NCBI RefSeq assembly: GCF_016862575.1
Contig: NZ_BONF01000048.1
Span: 1 to 64,000, forward strand
Length of the DNA stretch: 64,000 nucleotides
DNA from: Catellatospora bangladeshensis
Lineage (GTDB): Bacteria; Actinomycetota; Actinomycetes; Mycobacteriales; Micromonosporaceae
Direction of reading: 5' to 3'
Made by a program: the position numbers and the translations under genes. The notes under the pieces were generated by a model. It ran no database searches. It was not told the origin of the DNA and was given only the letters and a program-made list of their open reading frames with translations. This document shows positions 34,841 to 45,481 of this stretch, piece after piece. Each line of letters starts with the position of its first letter. Position 1 is the first letter of the stretch.

Positions 34841-36055
34841 TCACCAGGCCAGCAGGGCGTGGACCACGGCGTCCGCGAGGAGACGGCCGCGCAGCGTCAG
34901 CGCCGCGCGGCCGTCCGCGTACGCGGACGGCTCCAGCAGCCCGTCGGCCAGCGCGCGACCGGCGGCGGTGCGCCCGTCCGGGCTGAGCACGTCCAGCGGC
35001 AGGCCCTCGGCCAGGCGCAGCCGCAGCAGCACCTCCTCGGTGTGGCGCTGCTCGCCGGTCAGCACCTCCCGGCCCAGCCCCGGGGACAGCCCCTCGGCCA
35101 GCCGGGCTGCGTAGCGCGCCGGGTGCTTGACGTTCCACCAGCGCACCCCGCCGACGTGGCTGTGCGCGCCGGGCCCGAGGCCCCACCAGTCGCCGCCGCG
35201 CCAGTAGAGCAGGTTGTGCGCGCAGCGGGCGGCCTCGTCGGCCGCCCAGTTGGACACCTCGTACCAGTCCAGCCCGGCGGCGGTCAGTGCCGCCTCCGCG
35301 GCCAGGTAGCGGTCGGCTGCCACGTCGTCGTCCGGGGCGGCGATCTCCCCGCGCCGGATGCGGGCCGCCAGCCGGGTGCCGTCCTCCACGATCAGGGCGT
35401 ACGCGCTGACGTGGTCCACCCCCGCGCCGGTGACCGCCGCCAGCGAGGCCGCGAAGTCGTCCGCGCCCTCCCCCGGCGTGCCGTAGATCAGGTCCAGGTT
35501 CACGTGCTCGAACCCGGCCTCGCGCGCCTCGGTCGCGGCCTGCGGGGCACGCCCGGCCGTGTGCTGCCGGTCCAGGATGCGCAGCACCCCCGGAGCGGCG
35601 GACTGCATGCCCAGCGAGATCCGGGTGAACCCGGCCGCGCGCAGCGCACGCAGCTTCGCCGGGTCCACCGACTCCGGGTTGGCCTCGGTGGTCACCTCGG
35701 CGCCCGGCGCCAGGCCCCAGGTGCGGTCCACCGCCTCCAGCAGCCGGCCGAGCTGGTCCGGGCGCAGCAGGGTGGGCGTGCCGCCGCCCACGAACACGGT
35801 GTCCACCCGCGGCGGCGCGGGCAGCACCTTCGCCGCCAGCGCCAGCTCGGCGAGCACCGCCTCGACGTAGCCCTCGGTGTCGGCACCGCCCAGCTCCGAC
35901 GCGGTGTACGTGTTGAAGTCGCAGTACCCGCAGCGGCTCGCGCAGAACGGGACGTGCAGGTAGACGCCGAAGCCCCGGCCGCCGACGCCGGTCAGCGCGG
36001 ATTCGGGGAGGGCGCCGTCGTCGGGTACGGGTTCGCCGTCGGGGAGCTGTGCCAC
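34841..36055 (-). CDS. hemW: HemW-type radical SAM haem chaperone
   Basis: A 404-residue radical SAM protein. FCASRCGYCDFNTY at about 33-46 has the CxxxCxxC cluster motif and lacks the extra Cys that oxygen-independent coproporphyrinogen oxidase (HemN) has. GGTPTLL, TEANPESVD and GMQSAAPGVL follow. HemW inserts haem into respiratory proteins; old annotations as HemN are probably wrong. GTG 36055 is the first start after the divergent enoyl-CoA hydratase promoter, but no ribosome binding site or clear -10 is seen. Confidence 0.92.
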   Translation of the reverse strand: MAQLPDGEPVPDDGALPESALTGVGGRGFGVYLHVPFCASRCGYCDFNTYTASELGGADTEGYVEAVLAELALAAKVLPAPPRVDTVFVGGGTPTLLRPDQLGRLLEAVDRTWGLAPGAEVTTEANPESVDPAKLRALRAAGFTRISLGMQSAAPGVLRILDRQHTAGRAPQAATEAREAGFEHVNLDLIYGTPGEGADDFAASLAAVTGAGVDHVSAYALIVEDGTRLAARIRRGEIAAPDDDVAADRYLAAEAALTAAGLDWYEVSNWAADEAARCAHNLLYWRGGDWWGLGPGAHSHVGGVRWWNVKHPARYAARLAEGLSPGLGREVLTGEQRHTEEVLLRLRLAEGLPLDVLSPDGRTAAGRALADGLLEPSAYADGRAALTLRGRLLADAVVHALLAW

Positions 36056-36060
36056 GGCTC

Positions 36061-36066
36061 TAGTCT
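36061..36066 (+). promoter_or_regulatory. Leaderless promoter -10 for the enoyl-CoA hydratase gene
   Basis: TAGTCT is 6 nt before ATG 36073, within the 17-bp gap between divergent hemW and the hydratase gene. Confidence 0.5.
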
Positions 36067-36072
36067 GCCCTC

Positions 36073-36891
36073 ATGTCGTCACCTGACTCACCTCTCGTCC
36101 GGGTCACCCACGCCCGCGGCGTAACCACGATCACGCTGGACAGCCCGCACAACCGCAACGCGCTGTCGCACCGGCTGATGAGCGAGCTGCTCGCCGCGCT
36201 GGCCGAGGCGGACGCCGACGACCGGGTGCGCGCGATCGTGCTGGACCACACGGGCCCGGTGTTCTGCTCCGGCGCCGACCTGGCCGAGACCGCCGCCGCC
36301 GCGAAGTCGGGGCAGATGCCCGCGGCACTGCTGGGGACGGTGCTGGGCGCGGTCGCCCGGTCGTCGCGGCCGGTGGTGGCCGTGGTGCGCGGCCCGGCCC
36401 GCGCCGGGGGCCTGGGCCTGATCGCCGCGGCCGACCTCGCGGTGTGCGCGGCGGAGGCCACGTTCGCCTTCACCGAGGTGCGCCTGGGCGTGGTGCCCGC
36501 GCTGATCTCGGCGACGGTGCTGCCCCGGCTGGCCCCGCGCGCCGCGGCCGAGCTGTACCTGACCGGCGACGTGTTCGGCGGCGCCCGTGCCGCCGAGGTC
36601 GGCCTGGTCACCGCCACTGCGCCGGCCGGCGAGCTGGACGCGATCGTCGAGCGCTGGTGCCACAGCCTGGTCCGCGGCGCCCCCGCGTCCCTGGCCATGA
36701 CCAAGGAGCTGCTGCGCCGCCGCCCCGAGCCGGAGCTGGACGCGGAGCTGGCGTACCTGTCGGAGGTGTCGCTGCGTTTCTTCGGCTCGGCCGAGGGCCG
36801 CGAGGGAGTCGCCGCATTCCGGGAGAAACGGGATGCGGCCTGGGTTCCGGCGTCCGATGAGACCGGTGCCGGGGTGGCCGGCACGCCGTAA
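36073..36891 (+). CDS. Enoyl-CoA hydratase/isomerase family protein
   Basis: A 272-residue crotonase-fold protein. CSGADL at about 71-76 and RAGGLGLIAAADLAV near 116-130 form the two oxyanion-hole strands, and FTEVRLGVVPA supplies the expected catalytic glutamate region. It may hydrate enoyl-CoA in fatty acid or amino acid breakdown; the exact acyl chain is unknown. The second catalytic Glu position (AELYLTG) is also acidic. Start set by the -10 at 36061. Confidence 0.9.
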   Translation: MSSPDSPLVRVTHARGVTTITLDSPHNRNALSHRLMSELLAALAEADADDRVRAIVLDHTGPVFCSGADLAETAAAAKSGQMPAALLGTVLGAVARSSRPVVAVVRGPARAGGLGLIAAADLAVCAAEATFAFTEVRLGVVPALISATVLPRLAPRAAAELYLTGDVFGGARAAEVGLVTATAPAGELDAIVERWCHSLVRGAPASLAMTKELLRRRPEPELDAELAYLSEVSLRFFGSAEGREGVAAFREKRDAAWVPASDETGAGVAGTP

Positions 36892-36986
36892 GGTGGCGGG
36901 AGACCGCAGGCGCACCCGGTCGGGGGCCCGTATCGCGCCCGGCCGGGCAGCCGCCTCCGGCCGTTACGGACGTCGAGGAGGTCGCC

Positions 36987-37844
36987 GTGAAAGGCCGGCA
37001 GGTGCTGACCGTTCTGGTGATCCTGGTCGTGGTGTTCGGCGTCGGCGGCTATCTCGCCCGGGAGCAGTTCGAGGGCGGCCTGCGCCTGCCCGTGCTCGGT
37101 GCGCCGGAGTGCGTGGTGCGGGCCGACGGCGAGGTGCGCCTCGACCCGGAGCAGATGTCCAACGCCGCCACCATCGCGGCCGTCGGCATCGCCCGCAACG
37201 TGCCGGACCGCGCGGTGGTGGTGGCGCTGGCCACCGCGCTGCAGGAGTCGAAGCTGCGCAACCTGGAGCACCTCGGCGAGGGCAACGACCACGACTCGGT
37301 CGGGCTGTTCCAGCAGCGGCCCAGCCAGGGCTGGGGCACCGCGAAGCAGATCATGGACCCGCGCTACTCGGCCAAGCGCTTCTACACCAGCCTGCTCAAG
37401 ATCAAGGGCTGGGAGCGGCTGCGGATCACCGACGCGGCGCAGCGGGTGCAGCGCTCGGCGTACCCCGAGGCGTACGACAAATGGGTCGAGGAGGCGACCG
37501 TGCTGGCCACGGTGCTGACCGGCCAGCAGGCCAATGGTGTGACATGCGACACACACAAGTCGGACGGCACCGACCTCACCCCCGTCGGCCTCGCGGAACG
37601 CATGAAGCTCGATTTCGGCGCCAAGGCCAAGGGCGTCACCGCCGAGGGCACCGCACTTCGCGTACCGGCCAAATCTTCCAAAATCGGATGGCAGTTCGCG
37701 CACTGGCTCGTGGCCCAGGCGCCCGCCGCCGGAGTGACGAAGGTGACCTTCGCCGACCGCCAGTGGTCCGCTCGTGACGGCTCGTGGTCAGGCGCCGAGA
37801 AAGTGGCCGAACAGGTGGTGGCCGAGGTCGTCACAGGCGGGTAA
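36987..37844 (+). CDS. Membrane-anchored lytic transglycosylase-like protein
   Basis: A 285-residue protein with an uncleaved N-terminal signal anchor (about 7-23) and an exported domain. VVVALATALQESKLRNLEH near 75-93 resembles the catalytic-Glu region of goose-type lysozyme/transglycosylase folds, and HDSVGLFQQRPSQGWGT matches the second conserved block. The C-terminal 90 residues have a separate beta-rich look. Homologues in actinobacteria are often labelled heavy metal transporter, without reason that I can see. GAGGAGG lies before GTG 36987. Confidence 0.78.
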   Translation: MKGRQVLTVLVILVVVFGVGGYLAREQFEGGLRLPVLGAPECVVRADGEVRLDPEQMSNAATIAAVGIARNVPDRAVVVALATALQESKLRNLEHLGEGNDHDSVGLFQQRPSQGWGTAKQIMDPRYSAKRFYTSLLKIKGWERLRITDAAQRVQRSAYPEAYDKWVEEATVLATVLTGQQANGVTCDTHKSDGTDLTPVGLAERMKLDFGAKAKGVTAEGTALRVPAKSSKIGWQFAHWLVAQAPAAGVTKVTFADRQWSARDGSWSGAEKVAEQVVAEVVTGG

Positions 37845-38018
37845 CCCTGGTGACAAGGCCGGTCCGGCGAGCCCCGCCCCACCACGACGGGCGCGAAGGC
37901 GAGTTAGTATCGGCTCTCGTTCGCGAAGTTGGCTCACCCCGGCACGCCACCCCCCAAAGTCGCGCGCCCCCCGACCACCTTCGTCCGTGCCCAAGTCTGG
38001 AAGGACCAAGGGGAGGAC

Positions 38019-38945
38019 ATGACCATCACCTCTCACGAGCCGGCGACGGACTACGCGCCGCTCACCGACGCCGATCGCAGGGAATTCCACGAGCGCGGTT
38101 ACCTGCACCTGCCCGGCGTGGTCAGCGAGGAGCGGGTCGCCGAGCTCCAGGCCGAGGCCGACCGGCTGTACGAGGAGCACAAGGCCGTCGGCCACCTCGA
38201 CAAGACCGGCTCGCTGCACCTGCTCGGTGCCGTCAGCCACAGCCTGGCCTTCGCGCGGATGCTCGACTACGGCCCGACCTTCCGCTACATCTGGGGCCTG
38301 GCCGGCTGGAACATCTACTCGCAGCACAACCACCTCGACGTGAACCCGCCGTACGAGGAGGACGAGACCCCGCGCTGGGAGTGGCACCAGGACGGCTGGC
38401 GCCAGAACTCCGACGCGGAGTACTACGAGGCGTTCTACGGCAACATCCCGCGCCCGATGCTGTCGCTCAAGGTCGCCATCGTGCTGAGCGACATCTCGGA
38501 GCCCGGCCGCGGCCAGACGCTGTGCATCCCGGGCTCGCACCTGAACAACAGCATGTACCGGCCGACCGACCCGGAGGAGATCGCGAAGGGCCCCGAGGGC
38601 GCCGTGCCGTGGCTGGCCAAGCCGGGTGACGCGTTCATCTTCGACCGCCGCCTGTGGCACTCGCGCTCGCGCAACCGCTCGCAGTTCACCCGCAAGATGC
38701 TCTTCATGAGCTACACCTACCGCTGGATCCGCCCGGTCGACGACATGCCGATCGACCGCGACTCCGCGTGGTACGCCGCGCTCACCCCGGTGCAGCGCCA
38801 GCTCATCGGCGAGGCGTTCGGCAACCTGAAGGTGCAGAACATGTGGGGCGTCGGCGAGGGCGGCTGGATCGACGACACGATCCCGCTGCGCGCCGAGCTG
38901 AAGGAGCGCGGCCTGCTGGACCGCTCCATCCCGTGGCTGCGCTGA
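38019..38945 (+). CDS. Phytanoyl-CoA dioxygenase (PhyH) family protein
   Basis: A 308-residue Fe(II)/2-oxoglutarate oxygenase. The 2-His-1-carboxylate site is visible: WHQD with His123 and Asp125, and WHSRSRN with His214, while Arg220 or Arg225 could bind 2-oxoglutarate. The family hydroxylates fatty acyl-CoA, amino acids or natural-product scaffolds. It is unlike EctD in the region around the HxD. GGGGAGGAC lies directly before ATG 38019. No other biosynthetic gene is adjacent, so the substrate is open. Confidence 0.85.
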   Translation: MTITSHEPATDYAPLTDADRREFHERGYLHLPGVVSEERVAELQAEADRLYEEHKAVGHLDKTGSLHLLGAVSHSLAFARMLDYGPTFRYIWGLAGWNIYSQHNHLDVNPPYEEDETPRWEWHQDGWRQNSDAEYYEAFYGNIPRPMLSLKVAIVLSDISEPGRGQTLCIPGSHLNNSMYRPTDPEEIAKGPEGAVPWLAKPGDAFIFDRRLWHSRSRNRSQFTRKMLFMSYTYRWIRPVDDMPIDRDSAWYAALTPVQRQLIGEAFGNLKVQNMWGVGEGGWIDDTIPLRAELKERGLLDRSIPWLR

Positions 38946-38965
38946 GCACCAACTGAGCACACGAG

Positions 38966-38999
38966 GAGGCCCGGACCGCGTCACCGCGGTCCGGGCCTC
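38966..38999. terminator. Bidirectional hairpin terminator
   Basis: Perfect 15-bp arms, GAGGCCCGGACCGCG and its complement, with loop TCAC. It lies between the convergent PhyH gene and the chaplin-like gene ending at 39019. Confidence 0.88.
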
Positions 39000-39018
39000 G
39001 CCGTGTACGGCGGAATCG

Positions 39019-39960
39019 TCAGTGCTTGAGGCCCGCGGCGCCCAGGAGGCTCGGCTCCGAGTCACCCTGGATGTCCTGGTTACCCGACTTGCACTGGCCC
39101 GCGACGAACGACGGGCTGTTGATCGGCAGCGCCGGCCCGAGCTGGCCGAGCAGGCCGGACGAGGCGCAGGTCTGCAGCGGCAGGATGTCCAGCACCTGGT
39201 TGCTGAGCAGCGGGATCACCGCCGGGTCCTTGCGCTGCTGGATGGTGCTGTTGCTGTTGTAGCAGTCACCCAGCACCGTGGTCGGCGACTGGACGGCGGC
39301 CGCCACCCCGACGATCGACGCGGTGGAGCCGCAGACCTGGACCGCGGCGGCGTTCACCACGGAGCCACTGAGCAGCGAAAGCACGCTGCGCGGCACCTCC
39401 TGCGCATTCCGCTTCGGGTCGGCGATGAGCGTGTTGGCGTTGAAGCAGTCGCCCACCACCGTCGCGGGCGAGCCGACCGCGGCGGTGACGCCGGCGACGG
39501 CGGCGTTCGAGCCGCAGATCTGGATGGGCAGCGCGTTCACCGAGGTGTCGTCCAGGATCGAGATGATCCCCGGCACCTGGTTCTGCCGGATGAGCACGTT
39601 GGCGTTCGCACAGTCGCCCAGCACGGTGGCCGGCGAGCGCAGCGCCACCGAGGCGGCAACCACCTGCGACGACGTCGAACCACACGTCTGCCAGGCGGCC
39701 GCGGTCAGCGCGGTGCCGTTGGCGATGGAGATCAGCGGCTGGCGAACGTCCTGCTGCGGGCCGCGCGCGGCCGCGTCGACCGCGGCGAGCGCCTGACCGG
39801 CGGCCTGCTGCACCGCCGCCTGCTTCAAGGTGGTCGCGGCAGTCCTCACCGGGTCCGCGTGCGCCGGTCCGGGCGCGGGCGCGGCGGCCGCCGCGGAACC
39901 CAGCACCGCAACCGTGGCGAGCGCTCCCGCCGCGACGACCCCGGCCTTGCCTATCTGCAT
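39019..39960 (-). CDS. Exported protein with four chaplin-like two-Cys modules
   Basis: A 313-residue secreted protein. The signal peptide spans about 1-29 (KAGVVAAGALATVAVLGSAAAAA). After a 45-residue Ala/Gln-rich helix come four modules with the pattern LxxLxxxxVNxxxxQxCGS ... SPxTVxGDCxNAN; Cys pairs are 93/117, 149/172, 210/233 and 265/290. Each module has a hydrophobic core and two Cys about 24 apart, like the chaplin surface-amyloid domain, but I cannot confirm homology. No LPXTG or membrane anchor. AAGGAG is five bases before ATG 39960. It is a paralogue of the next upstream gene. Confidence 0.8.
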   Translation of the reverse strand: MQIGKAGVVAAGALATVAVLGSAAAAAPAPGPAHADPVRTAATTLKQAAVQQAAGQALAAVDAAARGPQQDVRQPLISIANGTALTAAAWQTCGSTSSQVVAASVALRSPATVLGDCANANVLIRQNQVPGIISILDDTSVNALPIQICGSNAAVAGVTAAVGSPATVVGDCFNANTLIADPKRNAQEVPRSVLSLLSGSVVNAAAVQVCGSTASIVGVAAAVQSPTTVLGDCYNSNSTIQQRKDPAVIPLLSNQVLDILPLQTCASSGLLGQLGPALPINSPSFVAGQCKSGNQDIQGDSEPSLLGAAGLKH

Positions 39961-40050
39961 CGTCACTCCTTATAGGAATTCTCGGCCGCCGGCGACCGTG
40001 TCACGGGTTACCGGCGGCGCGGCATGAGTTGTCATTCGCGAGCATTGGGA

Positions 40051-40082
40051 AGGGGGCGAGTCGCTGGCGCGACCCGCCCCCT
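40051..40082 (-). terminator. Hairpin terminator between the two chaplin-like genes
   Basis: AGGGGGCGAGTCG pairs with CGACCCGCCCCCT, with one mismatch, over a 6-nt loop. It follows the stop of the upstream gene at 40103, so the two paralogues probably have separate transcripts. Confidence 0.8.
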
Positions 40083-40102
40083 CTGCCGTGCCGGTGCAGC
40101 GA

Positions 40103-41239
40103 TTAGTCGATGACCGTGTTGGCGTTGTAGCAGCTGCCGATGACCGTGTTCGGCGAGGTGATCGGCACCGCGGCGGCGATGATGTTCGCGCTCGTCGAGC
40201 CGCAGGACTGCAGCGGCAGGATGTTGAGCGACGAGTTGTCCAGCGCGGTGATCAGGCCCTTCGGGCCCTCCTTGTCGATCTTCACGTTGGCGTTCTTGCA
40301 GTCACCCACGACGGTGTTCGGCGAGGTGATCGGGATCGCCAGGCTGATCACGTCGGGCGAGGTCGAACCGCAGGACTGCAGGGTCGCCGCCAGCACCGAG
40401 GTGCCGTTGAGCGCGGAGACCAGACCGAACGGGTCGACGTCCCACGGCGCGTCCCAGCCGCCGCCACGCGCCTGCGGGGCCACCTTCGCGTTGGCGCGCT
40501 TGCCCCACGCGTCGCGGTCCTTCAGCGCGCCGACCTTCTTCACCAGCGCCTGACGGGCCTTGTCCATGGCCAGCGAAGCCGGCATGGCCTCGGCCCGACC
40601 CGACTCCTGCCAGCCGTCGTGGCCCTTCCAGTCGTCGGAGTCGTTGATCTCGACGTTGCCGTTCTGGCAGTCGCCGATCACGGTGTTCGGCGAGGTGATC
40701 GGGATGGTGATGCCGACCACGTTGCCGTCGGTGGAGCCACAGGACTGGATGGTCGCGATGCCCACCGCGGTGTCGTTGCCGACGCCGATCAGCGGGTAGT
40801 TGTCGTCCTGCGTGATCTTGATGTTGCCGTTGGCGCAGGCGACCTTGTCGTGGTCACCGTAGCCGTCGTGCCCGAAGCCCGAGAGCACGGTGTTCGGCGA
40901 GGTGATCGGCACCGAGATGCCGACGACGTTGCCGCTGGTCGAGCCACACTGCTGGAGCGCGGCCACGTTGACGACCGTGCCGTCGAGCAGGGCGACCAGA
41001 GCCTGCGGGTCGACGTCCCAGGGGGCGTCCCAGCCGTTGTTGTCGAAGCCGCCACCACGGGCGAGCTTCAGCTGGTTGGCCCCGATCTGACGCATCGCGC
41101 TGGTCTTGCCCTCGGTGGAGGTGCTGGCCTTGGCCAGCGCAGAGGCGTCCGTGCTGGGCGCCGCAGCGGCGGGAGCCCCCATGATCGCCACGGTAGCGAG
41201 AGCGCCCGTGGCGACGACTCCGGCCTTCTTCATCTGCAT
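40103..41239 (-). CDS. Exported paralogue with four chaplin-like two-Cys modules
   Basis: A 378-residue secreted protein whose signal peptide (KKAGVVATGALATVAIMGAPAA) and ribosome binding site are nearly the same as in the gene at 39019. It has two blocks, each with the sequence GWDAPWDVDP (69-78 and 261-270) before two modules. Cys pairs are 98/135, 167/191, 290/314 and 346/370; the first module has a 13-residue Gly/His/Asp insertion. Modules share CGSTS and PITSPNTVxGDC. Residues 200-258 form a charged linker. The block structure points to internal duplication. Function in the cell surface is inferred only. Confidence 0.8.
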   Translation of the reverse strand: MQMKKAGVVATGALATVAIMGAPAAAAPSTDASALAKASTSTEGKTSAMRQIGANQLKLARGGGFDNNGWDAPWDVDPQALVALLDGTVVNVAALQQCGSTSGNVVGISVPITSPNTVLSGFGHDGYGDHDKVACANGNIKITQDDNYPLIGVGNDTAVGIATIQSCGSTDGNVVGITIPITSPNTVIGDCQNGNVEINDSDDWKGHDGWQESGRAEAMPASLAMDKARQALVKKVGALKDRDAWGKRANAKVAPQARGGGWDAPWDVDPFGLVSALNGTSVLAATLQSCGSTSPDVISLAIPITSPNTVVGDCKNANVKIDKEGPKGLITALDNSSLNILPLQSCGSTSANIIAAAVPITSPNTVIGSCYNANTVID

Positions 41240-41443
41240 CGTCACTCCTTGTGCGACTACTGGAACCTACTTAAGCCCTCATATCGGGCGAAAGCGGCAA
41301 AACACTGCACTTGAGGTAACGATGGCCTGATTGCCCAGTTACTACGGGTTTGACCTTTTGTCGACGGATCTTCGGCCGCCCGCCGACCCCTCCCCCACCC
41401 GACCGGCCTACCTCCGCCGGGTGATCCCGCCGGACCCGCCGAA

Positions 41444-41518
41444 GATCGTCCAATTTGCCTGGCACCTGGGCGTATCTTGGCCACTCATTAGCCCAGGTGC
41501 CAGGCAAGTCGAGCGATC
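41444..41518. repeat. GATC-bounded inverted repeat, family B
   Basis: Left arm 41444-41471 and right arm 41491-41518, both with TTTGCCTGGCACCTGGGC or a near variant and GATC at the outer ends. It abuts the stop codon of the NUDIX gene and lies in the 277-bp gap after the chaplin-like gene promoter. The rest of that gap is C-rich with no gene. Confidence 0.8.
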
Positions 41519-42037
41519 AAGGGACGCGGCGGGCGGAGGCGGCGCGGGCCGCCGGGAGGGCGTCGCGGAGGGCGCGGTCCATGGTGGTGAAGGCCATCGG
41601 GGGCGGGTCGGTCAGGGGCAGCCAGGTCGCTTCGGAGGACTCGGCCGGGTCCAGGCGCAGGTGTGCCCCGACCGGCAGGTACGCCAGGAAGAAGCAGTCC
41701 AGCACCGGCAGCCGCTCGCCCTGGAACTCGTAGTCGCCCACGTACATGCCGACGAAGGCGCCCAGCTCGACCTCGACACCCAGCTCCTCGCGCGCCTCGC
41801 GGCGTGCCGCGTCGGCCGGCTCCTCCCAGCCGTCGCAGAAGCCGCCCGGCGTCTCCCACAGCCCCTCGCGCGGCGGGCGGGCGCGGCGCAGGGCGAGGAA
41901 ACGCCCGGCCCCGTCCAGCACGATCAGGCTGGCCGTGGGCCGGGCGTTCAGGTAGTGCTCGTACCCGCAGGCACCGCACGCGCACGGCGGCGCGGCCGCA
42001 AGGGCCGCGCCGCAGCGGAAACAGTGCCCCGCGAAGG

Positions 42038-42041
<4 letters not shown>
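41517..42041 (-). CDS. NUDIX hydrolase with zinc ribbon
   Basis: A 174-residue pyrophosphohydrolase. An N-terminal zinc ribbon CFRCG ... CACGACG (about 7-27) is followed by a NUDIX box [19 protein letters not shown] then EELG at about 64-86, which has the catalytic RExxEE residues in order. The ribbon resembles NudC-like NADH pyrophosphatases, but the SQPWPFPxS tag is absent, so the substrate is open. The GTG start overlaps the lepA stop by 4 bp, so it is co-translated with lepA. Confidence 0.9.
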
Positions 42042-43909
<1,868 letters not shown>

Positions 43910-44038
43910 GGTGATCCGTTCTACGAGCGTGAGGCGGAAGCGGGCGGTCGGGCCCTCCTCCGGTGAGGCGGACAGACTTGCCGCACCTATGATCCCACGC
44001 CCGCTCCGCGCTCCGAAGCGGGCCGCAGGGTCCCCCCA

Positions 44039-44090
44039 AGGAAGGGCACCTTCTTAACGCTTTTCGTGGTAGAAGGTGCCCTTCTTAACG
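44039..44090. repeat. Intergenic palindrome, family C
   Basis: AAGGAAGGGCACCTTCTTAA and AGAAGGTGCCCTTCTTAACG around CGCTTTTCGTGGT. It lies between lepA and the stop of the DUF4240 gene, 33 bp from that stop, in the orientation of the copy at 24263. Confidence 0.8.
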
Positions 44091-44122
44091 TTTCGCAGCT
44101 GAGGCGCTCGCGGCTGTGGTGC

Positions 44123-44713
44123 TCAGCAGCGGCAGCCCTCGTTGGCCGGCCAGCCCAGCACCAGCGCGCTCAGCCGGGGCAGGCGGTGGCGCATCTGGTC
44201 GTCGTCGTCGAAGTCCCAGCGCTCCCCCGCCGTGCCGGGGTGCGCGCGCTCCGGCAGCACCAGCTCGGCCCCGGCGACCTCGCGGAACGCGTCCGCGGCG
44301 GCGTACCCGACCAGCTCGGCGAAGATGGCGCTGTCGTCGTCCCACTCCACCGCCTCGACCACCGACGGGTGACCGGCCAGCGCGTCGGGGTCGGCCAGCG
44401 CCTTGCCGTACCACTCCCGCCCCGCCGCGACCAGCCCGCTGCGGAAGTCGACGAACGCGTCGTCGGAGCACCCGCCGCCGATCAGGTGGGCGGCGCCCCA
44501 CACGTCATAGCGGTCGGCGGCGTCGCGCAGCCGCTCGAACTCGGCCGCGAAGGCGGCGATCTCCGGCAGGTCCAGGGCCGCCAGGCGCACCGTCAGCGCC
44601 TTCGCCATCCCCGTGCCGTCCTCGCCGATGTCGCCCTCGACGTCGGTGCGGGCCTGCTCGATCAGCATCCAGAAGCGCTCGCTGTCCACAACCGCACAGT
44701 CTGCCATCCACAA
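44123..44713 (-). CDS. DUF4240 domain protein
   Basis: A 196-residue cytoplasmic protein. The pattern [12 protein letters not shown] near the start, then [31 protein letters not shown] around 71-101, is the hallmark of DUF4240, seen in many Streptomyces and Micromonospora proteins of unknown role. It is acidic and has no catalytic motif I can name. GGGAG lies about eight bases before GTG 44713; ATG 44707 is an alternative. It is monocistronic between two repeats. Confidence 0.85.
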   Translation of the reverse strand: MWMADCAVVDSERFWMLIEQARTDVEGDIGEDGTGMAKALTVRLAALDLPEIAAFAAEFERLRDAADRYDVWGAAHLIGGGCSDDAFVDFRSGLVAAGREWYGKALADPDALAGHPSVVEAVEWDDDSAIFAELVGYAAADAFREVAGAELVLPERAHPGTAGERWDFDDDDQMRHRLPRLSALVLGWPANEGCRC

Positions 44714-45060
44714 CCCACGCTCCCCGGGCCGTACACCGGGTGTCGCCGCACATCACCCGCTACGGTGATCGATCCACTCCCTCTCCGGCTTCCGGGCATG
44801 ATCACTGGCTCGTGTCGAAAAGTGAGGTGGGGCCCTGGTTTCTGACACGAAACGGCGATCTTGAGGGGGTATGGTGGGCGGGCCTGTGGGCGCGTGGCCG
44901 GCGCGGTAGGCTGGGCGGGCGACGTATGACACAGGCGGGTGCGCCCGGCCCGGTTTGGGCCGAGACCTGGGCACCTGGTAACCTGGCACGTCGCGGCTGG
45001 TGCTTCCTGCGTCGGCCCATCCGAACCAATCACCCGAAACGAGCAGGACGAGGCTGTCGC
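44714..45060. other. Intergenic region upstream of rpsT
   Basis: This 347-bp interval holds the family A repeat at 44800-44860 and then the promoter and leader of rpsT. I found no gene. The sequence AGCAGGACGAGG directly before rpsT supplies a ribosome binding site. Confidence 0.5.
44800..44860. repeat. GATC-bounded inverted repeat, family A
   Basis: Left arm GATCACTGGCTCGTGTCGAA, right arm ending TTTCGTGTCAG in reverse and GATC; several mismatches, so this is a worn copy. It lies 86 bp beyond the start of the leftward DUF4240 gene. Confidence 0.65.
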
Positions 45061-45327
45061 GTGGCGAACATCAAGTCCCAGATCAAGCGCAACCGGCAGA
45101 ACGAGAAGGCCCGGCTGCGCAACAAGTCGGTCAAGTCGTCGCTGAAGACCGCTGTCCGCAAGTTCCACGAGGCGAGCGCCACCGGTGACGTCGAGAACGC
45201 CACCGCGCTGCTGCGCGACGCCACGCGCAAGCTGGACAAGGCCGTCAGCAAGGGCGTGATCCACAAGAACCAGGCGGCCAACCGCAAGTCGGCCATCGCC
45301 AAGAAGCTGGCTTCGCTCTCGGCCTGA
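45061..45327 (+). CDS. rpsT: 30S ribosomal protein S20
   Basis: An 88-residue basic protein that binds 16S rRNA in early 30S assembly. [20 protein letters not shown] is the family N-terminus, and [15 protein letters not shown] its C-terminus. GTG start with an AGGACGAGG ribosome binding site. It is transcribed alone, opposite to holA, as in other actinobacteria, and ends in the strong hairpin at 45371. Confidence 0.97.
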   Translation: MANIKSQIKRNRQNEKARLRNKSVKSSLKTAVRKFHEASATGDVENATALLRDATRKLDKAVSKGVIHKNQAANRKSAIAKKLASLSA

Positions 45328-45370
45328 CCGTCGGCAGCGTGCCCGTAGCGGCACCGCCAGGGCTTCCGTC

Positions 45371-45407
45371 CGATGCCCGGCCTCTCTCCAAGGGAGGCCG
45401 GGCATCG
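45371..45407 (+). terminator. rpsT terminator hairpin
   Basis: CGATGCCCGGCCTC and its complement form a 14-bp perfect stem with a 9-nt loop, 44 bp after the rpsT stop. Confidence 0.88.
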
Positions 45408-45481
45408 GCGTATCCGGGATCTGCTCGCAGCGCGACCGGTCGGCCCCTGGCGGTTGGTCTGGTCCACGCGGCGGTGGGGTT

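Noticed and set aside
40103-41239. LPXTG or membrane anchor in the chaplin-like and Pro-rich exported proteins
   Set aside because: No LPXTG, no C-terminal hydrophobic helix and no positive tail in any of the three proteins.
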